Shown: positions 6,381 through 16,100 of the stretch, piece by piece | How positions within the stretch are numbered: position 1 is the stretch's first letter | How the letters are laid out: every line of letters starts with the position of its first letter | From: CAIYTF01 sp963664845 | Lineage (GTDB): Bacteria > Bacteroidota > Ignavibacteria > Ignavibacteriales > Ignavibacteriaceae | Assembly (NCBI GenBank): GCA_963664845.1 | Contig: OY761615.1 | Location: 2,728,001-2,792,000 of the forward strand | DNA length: 64,000 nucleotides | Direction of reading: 5' to 3' | Program-made: the position numbers and the translations under genes | The notes under the pieces: generated by a model | What the model saw: the letters and a program-made list of their open reading frames with translations, nothing else | Databases searched by the model: none | Told to the model about the DNA's origin: nothing

Positions 6381-8792
6381 TTACAATTTACCCCACTGTC
6401 TCTTTTTCAACCAGGCATACAAAGCAAGGAATGGCCCAAGCAGGATAGCGTTCACGGAAAAACTTACATTGGACAACATTTGAATTCCCAACATTTCCTC
6501 AAATGGATTATCATTCACCAGATAGGTCCACGTTGCCGTTGGCACTTTTAGTCCTGTGTTCTCAAGTGTAATATGCCCGGATATTATTTCCAGTTTTTCA
6601 AATGCGGCAATGGCATCGGCCTCATACGTCGGGAAAAACTCCTCAAACATATCCACGGCAGCTCTCCTGAAGACAAATTGTGGATTCCTGCCCCCAAGCC
6701 TGTTAAGATGTATTCCTTCGCGGAGGTCGGCAATTTCTGCAAGATATTCTGCCCATACTTTGTCCAACGCCAGCAACGCGATCATCCGGCATGTTTCTCT
6801 CAGTTCTTCCTCCCCGACAGTACCGCTTAGTTGTTCAAACTTTTCCGGTGCTGAATTCATAAAAAGTTCTGAGCATAAATCCAATGAGGAAAGGAGTTCA
6901 TTTCTATATTCATTCATCACAACCCGCTGCATTTCTATAAGCACAGAATAGCTGTACAGCGTCTTTTTAATTTCAAGATTCTGTCCTTCCACAATGCGCT
7001 GAACTCTTTTTACCTCCGCAATAACGACGGGATCAGTACACTCGGCATCAGACGTGAGCTCAATTCCGGCCGGCAGCAATTCCGACACTTTATATTTAAG
7101 GCACAGATCATCTTCAAGACTCACAAAAAAGCGGGAACTGCCCGGATCACCTTGCCTGCCCGCCCTGCCGCTGAGTTGGTGGTCAATTCTCCGGCTCTCA
7201 TGTTTGTTGGTCCCTATAACATAGAGTCCACCGGATTCCAACACCTGCTGCCGTTCTTCTTCATCAATACCTCCCAGTTTTATATCCGTTCCGCGTCCTG
7301 CCATGTTTGTTGAGATGGTGACCGCGCCAGGACGCCCCGCCTGTGCAACTATTGCCGCCTCAGCCTCGTCATTCTTCGCGTTTAATACTTTTGTGTTCAC
7401 GCCATGTGCGGCAAGCAGTTCAGAAAGTTCAAGAGACTCCCTCACGCTTGCCGTCCCAACCAATATTGGACGACCGGTTTCATGAACACTGACAATCTCA
7501 CGCAACAGTGCTTCATTCTTGGCTTTCCGCGTTGTATATATTATATCCGGGTGATCTACACGGTTGCAATGCCGGTGGGTGGGAATTACAATGATGTGCA
7601 AATTATAAAACTCCCTGAATTCATTCTCGGAGATTTGTGCCGTAGCCGTCATTCCGCTCAAACGCGGATACAGTTTAAGGAAATGCTGCAGTGTAATTGA
7701 GTTAAGAATTTTCCCTTTGGCCTGCACGGCAAGATTTTCCTTCACTTCAAGAGCCTCCTGAATACCATCCGGCCACCTCCGTTTTTCGACAACTCTGCCC
7801 GTAAATTCATCAACCAGGATGACTTTCCCACCACGGATAATATAGTCAACATTCAGGGTAAGAAGATGTTCGGCATGAAGAGCGCAATAGAATTGTGCAA
7901 GCACATAACTCTTGTCTGGATCATAAATATTCTCAATACCCATAACCTTCTCGATCATTGCCGCACCGGCACCCGTCAGAATAATATTGCGGGAGTATTC
8001 ATCAAATGAAAAATGCAGTCCCGATTGCATGTTCTTTACAACACGTGAAATATTCCCGGAGTCCGTTAACGGGCACTGTTCCCCGGCGCCAGCGATAACC
8101 AACGGGATGCGTGCCTCGTCAATTAAAATTGAATCAGCTTCATCAATAATTGCATATTGAAAAGGCCGTTGCACTTTTGCTTCGTTTTGGAAACAAAGAT
8201 TATCACGGAGAAAGTCGAATCCGCACTCTTTTGCGGTGACATAGGTAATATCCGCATTATATGCGGTACTCCTGTCTTCGGGACTCATCCCCTGGCACAC
8301 GAAACCGACCGTTAAACCCAAATAGGTATATACCGGCCCCATCCAGTTTGCATCTCGCCGGGCAAGATAATCGTTGAACGTAAGTATATGCACTCCTTTC
8401 CCTTTAAGTGCGTTAAGGCAGGCGGGGAAAACAGCGGCTAAGGTTTTCCCTTCACCGGTTTGCATCTCAGCCAGCATCCCAAAATGCAGAGCCATTCCCG
8501 CGAGCAATTGTTCATCATACGCATTTAACAACAATACCCGGCGGGCAGCCTCTTTTGTCAGAGCAAAAACTTCAGGAAGCAGAGCCTTCTCATCTTCCCC
8601 ATTAAGCGCCCGGGTTTTCAGTATTTGATACCGCTCCTTTAGTTCACTGTCACTTTTTTCCGCAAATGCTTCATGGTAACTGCTAACTTCTTTCAGCAAG
8701 CCGGACAGTCCGCTGAGATCATGTGAAATAGTTGATCCATTCCACAAGCGATGATATTCTTTAAGTTTTAAAACCAGATTTTTAAGTAACAT
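6381..8792 (-). CDS. SecA-like preprotein translocase ATPase (accessory SecA)
   Basis: The 803-residue protein has the SecA DEAD-like motor: Walker A QTGEGKT (about residues 111-117), a Walker B/DEAD segment (IDEADSILIDEARIPL), the second helicase domain (STNMAGRGTDIKLGG; GRAGRQGDPGSSRFF) and scaffold/wing regions. SecA drives unfolded proteins through SecYEG. It is shorter than typical SecA, lacks the C-terminal CXCX8C(H/C) zinc motif, and ends in a hydrophobic segment (NAILLGPFLALYAWL) followed by basic residues, suggesting a membrane anchor. These traits point to an accessory paralogue dedicated to some substrate. ATG 8792 has AAAGGA upstream; a TTG at 8807 is possible. No recognised substrate gene is adjacent, although the small membrane protein upstream is a candidate partner. 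Confidence 0.85.
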   Translation of the reverse strand: MLLKNLVLKLKEYHRLWNGSTISHDLSGLSGLLKEVSSYHEAFAEKSDSELKERYQILKTRALNGEDEKALLPEVFALTKEAARRVLLLNAYDEQLLAGMALHFGMLAEMQTGEGKTLAAVFPACLNALKGKGVHILTFNDYLARRDANWMGPVYTYLGLTVGFVCQGMSPEDRSTAYNADITYVTAKECGFDFLRDNLCFQNEAKVQRPFQYAIIDEADSILIDEARIPLVIAGAGEQCPLTDSGNISRVVKNMQSGLHFSFDEYSRNIILTGAGAAMIEKVMGIENIYDPDKSYVLAQFYCALHAEHLLTLNVDYIIRGGKVILVDEFTGRVVEKRRWPDGIQEALEVKENLAVQAKGKILNSITLQHFLKLYPRLSGMTATAQISENEFREFYNLHIIVIPTHRHCNRVDHPDIIYTTRKAKNEALLREIVSVHETGRPILVGTASVRESLELSELLAAHGVNTKVLNAKNDEAEAAIVAQAGRPGAVTISTNMAGRGTDIKLGGIDEEERQQVLESGGLYVIGTNKHESRRIDHQLSGRAGRQGDPGSSRFFVSLEDDLCLKYKVSELLPAGIELTSDAECTDPVVIAEVKRVQRIVEGQNLEIKKTLYSYSVLIEMQRVVMNEYRNELLSSLDLCSELFMNSAPEKFEQLSGTVGEEELRETCRMIALLALDKVWAEYLAEIADLREGIHLNRLGGRNPQFVFRRAAVDMFEEFFPTYEADAIAAFEKLEIISGHITLENTGLKVPTATWTYLVNDNPFEEMLGIQMLSNVSFSVNAILLGPFLALYAWLKKRQWGKL

Positions 8793-8916
8793 GGCAATTC
8801 CTTTCAATTGAATAATTCTGTTCGGTTATAAATTGGTTTGTTAAATAACCGTGTAAAAAAACGTTATGCAGACAATCCGCAGGGGTGCCTGTCATTCTGT
8901 TTTGAACCGATTGGAG

Positions 8917-9327
8917 TTATCCTAATTGAGGATCTGTATCGCCGGATGAACGAGGGGTAATGAGATGCTTTTGGGGAAGGATCAAAACAATTGCATTGGG
9001 AACGGTATCACGAACCAATTGTTTAAGTTGAATTGAAACTGATTTGTTGAACCAGTTATTGGGCAGTTTGAACGCAAATGGAACTGAATTTCCACGAACA
9101 ATGCCACATACATCAGATTGAAGATTTGAGACAGAAAGTGATTTGAAAAGAGGGGTCGCCTGGTCAGCATTTGAATAAAGTTGTTCTGTTTTAACCTGGC
9201 CCTGGTTTTCAAAGTAAATGGAATAGAGACTGCCGCAACCTGTTGAATGCAGGGTGTGCAGATAAGCGCTTGCCATAAGGACAAGCAGCACCAGGTATCC
9301 TTTTTTGCTTAAACCTTCTTTTTCCAT
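8917..9327 (-). CDS. Hypothetical protein with N-terminal membrane segment or signal
   Basis: A 136-residue protein with a charged N-terminus and a hydrophobic stretch (GYLVLLVLMASAYLHTL, about residues 10-26), then an extracytoplasmic-looking domain rich in Ser, Gln and Val. No family was recognised. It lies upstream of the SecA-like gene on the same strand, about 125 bp away, and could be co-transcribed with it. There is no strong ribosome-binding site. An overlapping frame (8982-9284) is less plausible because it has no signal. Whether it is expressed is uncertain. Confidence 0.5.
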   Translation of the reverse strand: MEKEGLSKKGYLVLLVLMASAYLHTLHSTGCGSLYSIYFENQGQVKTEQLYSNADQATPLFKSLSVSNLQSDVCGIVRGNSVPFAFKLPNNWFNKSVSIQLKQLVRDTVPNAIVLILPQKHLITPRSSGDTDPQLG

Positions 9328-9425
9328 GCGGACAAAATAACAAATTTTAACCGCATGAGAAACACAACACTTCTTACCCTCATTGTGGGCAATGGTTTCA
9401 ACTTAAGAGAGAAAACACTCGTTTT

Positions 9426-9605
9426 GTCATTGCGAGGAGTCATCGACGAAGTCGAGTGCATCCGAGATCCCGTGTGCGGGGCAATCTCAAATCTATTGCA
9501 TAGTGGGAGGTGTTGCTCGTGGTGCCGCTATACATACCGTCCCGCGGGTGGATGTCGCATAACTCAGGAAAAGTCATTGCGAGCCCGCATCGGCGAAGCA
9601 ATCTC
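9426..9605. repeat. Two copies of the GTCATTGCGAG...GCAATCTC dispersed repeat
   Basis: GTCATTGCGAGG begins at 9426 and ends with GGCAATCTC near 9487; a second, shorter copy begins at 9573 (GTCATTGCGAG) and ends GAAGCAATCTC near 9605. Words of this type are familiar as dispersed repeats in many bacterial genomes. A 137-codon plus-strand frame (9355-9768) runs through both copies and is therefore probably not a gene. The remainder of 9328-9857 shows nothing else. Confidence 0.6.
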
Positions 9606-9857
9606 ACGATTAGCGCCTATGAACAAAGCCTTATTAAGCAGAATTCTGCGCTGTATGCATTATTCGATACCAACCGCGGAGACTGTTATGGGTACTTTTA
9701 AAGAATATTTATCGATCTTTAGCCTTTTGGTTTATAGATTCGCTTTTTCTAAATATCTGACATATTAAACAGCAGAATTCTAAATAAGCTTATCCTCTTC
9801 CTTCGTAGCCGTTTTCAAAATATTCACTCATAAATTTCCACTGAAGAAATACGATCT

Positions 9858-11237
9858 TCACTCAGCCATTTCCTCAATCCGGTATTTCTTTATCTTCGCT
9901 ATCAGATTGACGCGCGAGATGCCGAGTATGGAGGCAGCCTTCGTTTTATTGTTCCCCGTGAATTTCAGCACCTTGAATATCTGTTCCTTTTCCGTTTCCT
10001 CCAGTGAATGCGGCACCACCGCTTCATCAAACTCTTCCGCGAAACCGTTGTTCTCAAGGAAATAATTTGGCAGGGATTTCTTCCGCAGTTCCTGCGACGA
10101 TTCAACAATAATGGCGCTGTTGATTATGTTCATCAGTTCACGCACGTTGCCGGGGAACGGATATTTCTGCAGGCATTTCAAAACGGGATCCGAAATTTTA
10201 ACAATATGCTTGTCGTATTTGATGTTGAATTTTTTGAGGAACACTTCAGACAGCAATTCGATATCTCCCCTTCGTTCTCGCAGCGGCGGCAGGTTAACGG
10301 AATTGATATTCAGCCGGAAGAACAGATCTTTCCGGAAGCTTCCTTTTTTTATCTCCTCAAACAGATTTTTGTTGGTTGCCGCTATTATACGCACGTCTGC
10401 TTTTATATTCATCGTGGACCCCAAACGGTAGAACTCCTCTTCCTGCAAAACACGCAGCAGTTTCACCTGCACGGGCAGCGGCAATTCCCCTATCTCATCC
10501 AGGAACAACGTTCCGCCGTTCGCTTCCTCAATAAATCCGGCTTTGTCTTTCGATGCACCGGTAAACGCTCCTTTTTCATACCCGAAAAATTCGCTCGAGA
10601 ACAGTTCCTGCGCAAATGTGCCGGCATTCACCGCGACAAACTTTTTATCCCGGCGATCACTTATTTTATGTATGGCCCGTGCAATAAGCTCTTTGCCGGA
10701 ACCGCTTTCGCCCCATATCAGAATGCTGTTCTCCGTCTTGGCAAATTTTTCAACAAACTGAAATATTTTGATCATCTTCTCATCGTGGGTCACAATGTCC
10801 CTGAAGGCATCTGAATATTTCAAACTTTCTGCATAACGATCCCGCCCCGGAGCCGATTGGGCAGCCGCCTCTGTTATGGATTCGAGCTGTTCAAGCAGCT
10901 TGCTCTCATCCACGGGCTTCAGCATATAGTCAAACGTCCCCAGCTTCATAGCTGATATCGCGAGGTCGATATCTTCCACGCCGGTGAGCACAATTGTTTT
11001 GATCTGAATGGAGTTTGTTTTGATATAGTGCAAAATATCGAGTCCCGAAACGTCGGGCATATCCATATCAAGTATCAGAACGTCAAATGGCTTTTCATCT
11101 AAAAGGCTGTAGGCCTTCCGGGAATCCTGCAGAGTGGTTATTTCATATTTCCCCTTCTGCAACAGTAAAATTCTCAAGAAATTAAGCACTGCCTGGTTGT
11201 CATCTATGAGCAGAATTTGGTACATGGCATTATTCAT
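9858..11237 (-). CDS. NtrC-family sigma-54 response regulator
   Basis: A 459-residue regulator with three domains: an N-terminal receiver (phospho-acceptor Asp57 in DVLILDMDMPD, Lys107 in YMLKPVD), a central AAA+ sigma-54 activation domain with Walker A GESGSGKE (176-183), the sigma-54 contact loop GAFTGA (223-228) and DEIGEL, and a C-terminal Fis-type helix-turn-helix (NNKTKAASILGISRVNLIAKI). It would activate sigma-54 promoters when phosphorylated. The start overlaps the stop of the preceding kinase gene by 8 nt, so the two are translationally coupled and a cognate pair. As the last gene of the 9858-19140 operon it probably controls that operon or its physiological partners. Confidence 0.95.
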   Translation of the reverse strand: MNNAMYQILLIDDNQAVLNFLRILLLQKGKYEITTLQDSRKAYSLLDEKPFDVLILDMDMPDVSGLDILHYIKTNSIQIKTIVLTGVEDIDLAISAMKLGTFDYMLKPVDESKLLEQLESITEAAAQSAPGRDRYAESLKYSDAFRDIVTHDEKMIKIFQFVEKFAKTENSILIWGESGSGKELIARAIHKISDRRDKKFVAVNAGTFAQELFSSEFFGYEKGAFTGASKDKAGFIEEANGGTLFLDEIGELPLPVQVKLLRVLQEEEFYRLGSTMNIKADVRIIAATNKNLFEEIKKGSFRKDLFFRLNINSVNLPPLRERRGDIELLSEVFLKKFNIKYDKHIVKISDPVLKCLQKYPFPGNVRELMNIINSAIIVESSQELRKKSLPNYFLENNGFAEEFDEAVVPHSLEETEKEQIFKVLKFTGNNKTKAASILGISRVNLIAKIKKYRIEEMAE

Positions 11238-13107
11238 TTTGTGCCGGGATCCTTATGGTAAACTTTGTTCCTTCCCCGACCCGTGAATCTATATGGATCT
11301 TCCCACCGTGGTCTTTTACAATGTTATATGTTATGGAAAGGCCGAGACCCGTACCTCCCATATTCCGCTTGGTTGTGAAGAACGGGTCAAAAACACTTTT
11401 CTGATTTTTCTCATCAATGCCGCAGCCGTTGTCGCTGACTTCCAACACCACTTCCTTACTCTCCCTGTCAAAGCCGGTATGTATCATTATCAATCCGTCA
11501 TCGCCTTCAATTGCTTCGGAAGCATTTAGAATCAGGTTAGAAATTACCTGTTCTATCTTGATTATACTGCCCTTGAAACAGGGGATATCCTTTTCCAGGT
11601 CCACTTCCAGGCCTGCAGTTTTTTTCACATGTTTGGTCGGAATTGTCAGATTGTTCGTAATAATGTCATTCAGATCAACGCGGTCATTGAGGTTGTCCTC
11701 GTCCTTTTTGGCAAAGTTGCGCAGATCGACCACAATTTTCTTTGTACGGTTTGCGCCCTCAATCATATCCGCGACCAGGATGGCAATATTTTCTTTGAAT
11801 AACGGATAATTCAGGCGTGCAATTTTTAGGTCGGGATTTTTTTCATAATACGCATCAAGTATCGGGAAAATATCCGGCAGCGATTCCTGCACAATTTTCA
11901 GGTTTCCCAGAATAAACGTGTTCGGGTTATTGATCTCATGCGCTACGCCGGAGACCAGTTTGCCAAGAGAAGCCAGCTTATAGGATTGCAGCAACTGTAA
12001 TTCCATTTTCTTCTGCGACGTAATATCCCGGCACACCTCAAGAACCCGGTCAACCGTATGGTCGGCTCCAAAGATAGGATAGGACATGAGCCGTAAATTT
12101 TTATCCCCTTCATCCCGCTCGGAAGATGAATCATCAGCCGATTTGAAAGTGATCATAGCGGGGCATTCAGCGCATGGTTCCAGTAAATTGAAAAGTTTAT
12201 GGTAACACTTCCCGCTGTCGCCAATTTCATCCTTGTTGGACATGATAATATTGAATTCCTGATCAACAACAACGATCTTCTCGGTTATCGCACTGAAAAA
12301 AGTCCGCAGTTTTTCCCTGCTGCGGTTGCACTCCTGTGTAAGGCGCAGCAAAACATCATTCTTCGCACGGAGTATCGTTTGCTGCTTTTCAAGATTTTTC
12401 TCTTTTTCGTTTCTCTGCAGCGCCCTTGATATTTTTCCTGCTATCTCAATCACCAGTTCGTGTTCTTCCGGCAGGAAACCGCTCTTATTCTTTGTATATA
12501 CACGTATCTTTCCGGTCATCACGCCATCTGCTGCTATTTCGTAACACATCATATCGCGTATATCCGAAAGGCTCCACGCCAAATGCCCATAAGTCTTCTT
12601 CTTGATCTCGACAGTTACCATCGTTTCTTCGGGAGCCTCAAAACCCTGTTGCACATACAGAATGCACTTTTCGACTGCCTCATCAAGATCCCTGTTGCTA
12701 TCCAGTTCCCGGCTCACGTTATACAGACATTGTAACTCCTTCAGGCTGTCTTCAAGGTCCCGTTCCAGCCGCAGTATCTTATCAACTACCGGCTTAAAAC
12801 CCAGGGCAACAATAACGCTGTCATCATGCTCCTTCACCGAAAAAAGAACAAACTCTTCGGGATGTGCAGCAAAGGAAAACGGTAATGACTGCGGACTGCG
12901 ATATGCTTCGGCAACAAGCTGCTTCAGCAGCATCTTTTGGGAGGCATAGAGTATTTCTTTGGCAAGAAGACTGTTGAGGGGAATTGAATGATCGGTTAAA
13001 AATTGCCGAATGACTTTCCCTGTAAACACGGGGGAAAGGTCGGCCTGGATTAGAATTACATTTTCAAACAGGTCACTTGCAAGAGTCGGGCTCTGGACAA
13101 TATCCAT
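11230..13107 (-). CDS. PAS sensor histidine kinase, cognate to the NtrC-type regulator
   Basis: A 625-residue soluble kinase with no obvious transmembrane helix. It has an N-terminal region of unknown fold (1-125), a GAF-like region (about 130-235), a coiled coil, a PAS domain (about 265-365), a HisKA domain with phospho-acceptor His389 in GVAHEINNP, and an HATPase domain (DNGCGID, GGTGLGLSI). The PAS domain carries three cysteines (C301, C312, C315 in CYHKLFNLLEPCAECP), a pattern seen in other PAS kinases and suited to metal, FeS or thiol sensing. Only 6 nt separate it from the upstream oxidoreductase gene, and it overlaps the regulator gene. A redox or energy-status signal is a reasonable inference. 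Confidence 0.93.
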   Translation of the reverse strand: MDIVQSPTLASDLFENVILIQADLSPVFTGKVIRQFLTDHSIPLNSLLAKEILYASQKMLLKQLVAEAYRSPQSLPFSFAAHPEEFVLFSVKEHDDSVIVALGFKPVVDKILRLERDLEDSLKELQCLYNVSRELDSNRDLDEAVEKCILYVQQGFEAPEETMVTVEIKKKTYGHLAWSLSDIRDMMCYEIAADGVMTGKIRVYTKNKSGFLPEEHELVIEIAGKISRALQRNEKEKNLEKQQTILRAKNDVLLRLTQECNRSREKLRTFFSAITEKIVVVDQEFNIIMSNKDEIGDSGKCYHKLFNLLEPCAECPAMITFKSADDSSSERDEGDKNLRLMSYPIFGADHTVDRVLEVCRDITSQKKMELQLLQSYKLASLGKLVSGVAHEINNPNTFILGNLKIVQESLPDIFPILDAYYEKNPDLKIARLNYPLFKENIAILVADMIEGANRTKKIVVDLRNFAKKDEDNLNDRVDLNDIITNNLTIPTKHVKKTAGLEVDLEKDIPCFKGSIIKIEQVISNLILNASEAIEGDDGLIMIHTGFDRESKEVVLEVSDNGCGIDEKNQKSVFDPFFTTKRNMGGTGLGLSITYNIVKDHGGKIHIDSRVGEGTKFTIRIPAQNE

Positions 13108-13113
13108 AGTTGA

Positions 13114-16100
13114 TCAATATAATTGCATTTTGATACGACTAAAATAGTAATTCTCCTGATAATGTATAACAGGTTTTATTGGATCAAATGTGGAAAGATT
13201 TATGGGGAAAGTGGAGAAGGAGAACCTCGATGGCTCGACTCCGGTCCTGTGGATGGCTTTACCATCATTGGAATTCATCACTTCGCTCATTTCATTTCGA
13301 ATATCGCCGAGGGAATTGTACCGGAACCGGGACGAAAGCGATTTGCCAAGCTTTTGAATAATCTCCCAATTTGTCATGGGGAGAGTTCCACGAATAATAC
13401 GCGGAGCATAATTTGTTGTATTGTCACATGCGGTATAGGTACCTTCCTGTTCGATGAAGCTGGAGGCCGGCAGCACAACATCGGCTTCGTCCATCGTGGT
13501 ATTGCGAAATGCATCGCTGACCACAAGGAATTCGATATTGCTGAGATACTTCCGGTTGTTTTTATCCAGCAGCGGATCCTCGCCGAAGATCAGCAATGCC
13601 TTTATTCCACCGCGCTTCAACCGCTTAAGAATGTCGACCGGCTTGAAAACTTCTGAAAGATTACAGAACCATTTGTCACTCAATTGCTTTATGGCGTCCG
13701 CATCACCATAGGTAACTGCTCCGGGCAAATGTTGTGGTGAAGCACCAAGACGTGAAACACCTGCGGCGTTATTCAATTCCCTCAGAAGCAATACGCCGTT
13801 ATGCTGTTTTCCTGCTTTCCCGGTCAACAACAGATAGTTGCCTATCGCCTTCAGATCGTTAACTGACTTCTCCGCTGTGGAATCAATATTATATATAAAG
13901 GCAACGTTAGTTCCCTGTTTCTGCAGCAGACTCACAAACGTTTCAAACTTTTCGCGTCCCACGCCGGTAGTGCGCAGCATCGTTTCCACGTCAAGCGTTT
14001 TCAGCTGCTCCGCAAGTCCGGAATAATTGTTTGTGTGCCCGGCAATAAATGTATCATCCGCACTTCCATTCTCAATGCAGCGCTTCATCATGCCGCTTAG
14101 CATGAGCGTGTTGGAGCCCTTCCTGCAATCCAGCCACAGATCGGCATTCCTGGTCAGTCTCGTTTCCGCTGAACCGAAAAAGATCAGTTTGGCACCTTTT
14201 TTCTGAGCAGCTTTTATCCTAAGCTCCAGCGGCAGAAAATCTTCGGTAAGGTTTGCATTCATAACCACAATAACATCCGCGCTGTCCACGTCCGCAACCG
14301 TAATGGTGGATTCGGTATGGCCGAACGATTCATCAAGGCCGTCTGCTTCCAGCGAATACAGCATGTTGCTGAAGCTGTCAATGTTGTTGTTGTGCAGTCC
14401 AATCCGTGTAAGCTTCTGCAGCAAATATAATTCTTCATTCGAAAGTTTTGGTGAGGCCATAACTGCGATGGCATCGTTGCCATATTCTTCCATGATCTGA
14501 TGCAAATTCCGCGCGGTATAAAGCACAGCCTCATCAATGCTCACCTTATGGATCAACCCGTTCCGCCGTATGACCGCATCCGTGGTGCGTTCCTTCTCCA
14601 AAAGGTGCCGGTGACCGAACCGGCCTTTGGCGCAAAGAAAGCCCTGATTGGGAGAGTTCTTTATTTCTTCGGTGGTGTTCGAGATATAAATGATATCGTC
14701 AGCAATCCTCTTGAAATTTATGCTGCAACCGAGCGAACAAAAATTGCACACCGTTGCTATGTTCTCTTTCTCCAGTGTACCGAGTATCTTGAAGGGGAGC
14801 TTTTCGGTGATGGCGCCCGTGGGGCACACATCAATGCAGTTCCCGCACGAAATGCAGTTTGTCTCACGCAATGCTTTTTCCATCGCGGGTTTCACTATCG
14901 ACTTGAACCCCCGGTTAACAAATCCCAGTGCAGAGACCTTCAATATTTCCGAGCAGGTGCGCACACATTTCCCGCAGTTGATACACTTATTCGGATCAAG
15001 CAAAATAAACGGATGCCGGCCATCAATCTTGTGCTTACGTGTCTCACCTATAAACTTTTCTATTGATATTTCATATTCATCGCAATATTTCCGCAGCCGG
15101 CAGTCCGCATACTCCGAACACCCGCATTCAAGGCAGCGCTCAGCTTCATCCCGCGCGTCCTTTTCCGAGTATCCGGTTTCAACTTCCTTAAAACAATTGA
15201 TCCTGTCCATTACCTCAAGCTCGCCCTGCTTAACGCGGCCCTGTTTGCCGAATTTTTCAAATTCATGTTCGGAAAGCGTTGCAAGTTTGTGTTTGAAGCT
15301 GTAATATTTGTGCGCTGTACCGTTTGCATTCCCCGACTGCAGATAGTGCATTATTGCCGTGGCTGCTTTTTTCCCCTGTGCGATAGAACTGATGGCGGTG
15401 AACGGTCCGGTCACTGCATCACCGCCGGCAAAAACTCCTGGTACCGATGTTTCCAGTGTTTCTTTGTTAACAGTGATTGTACCCCACTTTGCCAGATCGA
15501 GTTCATGATCTTTTGCCGCGAAAGTTGTGTCCACGCCCTGCCCAATAGCACCAATGAGATAGTTGCAGGTGACAATGAATTCAGAGCCCTCGACCGGGAT
15601 CGGCCGCGGCCTCTCACCAGGCACTGTTTCCTCAAGACACATTTTCAAACATTCTATTCCGGTGACCCGGTTATTCTCCGCCAGCAGACGTTGCGGATTG
15701 GTGAGGAATAATATTTCAACACCCTCGGTTTGCGCGGCAGCAATTTCTTCCGGATGCGCGGGCATTTCGTTAATGCTCCGCCGGTAAACAATTTGTACTT
15801 TATCTGCCCCGCAGCGCAGTGCAGTTCTGGCAGCATCAATTGCGGTGTTGCCGCCGCCTACAACCACAACAACCCCTTCAAACGAAGGCGGCTCATGCAA
15901 TTGCACTTCACGCAAAAAATCTATACCACGGTAAACACCTGCAACACTCTCTTCACCGGCAAGCCCCAGTTTGGATGCCTTGTGTGCACCGACCGCGATA
16001 AAAACAGAATTAAAACCGTCCCGCTGCAGATCGGCAATGCTAAAATCTTTTCCAAGACTCACCCCCGTCTTGATAGTTACGCCAAGACCAAGTATCCAGT

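Noticed and set aside
9355..9768. 137-codon plus-strand frame
   Set aside because: Built from the GTCATTGCGAG repeats; no family resemblance.
14500..15304. Long plus-strand frames (188 and 204 codons) and 10008-10814
   Set aside because: Antisense shadows of the oxidoreductase and regulator genes.
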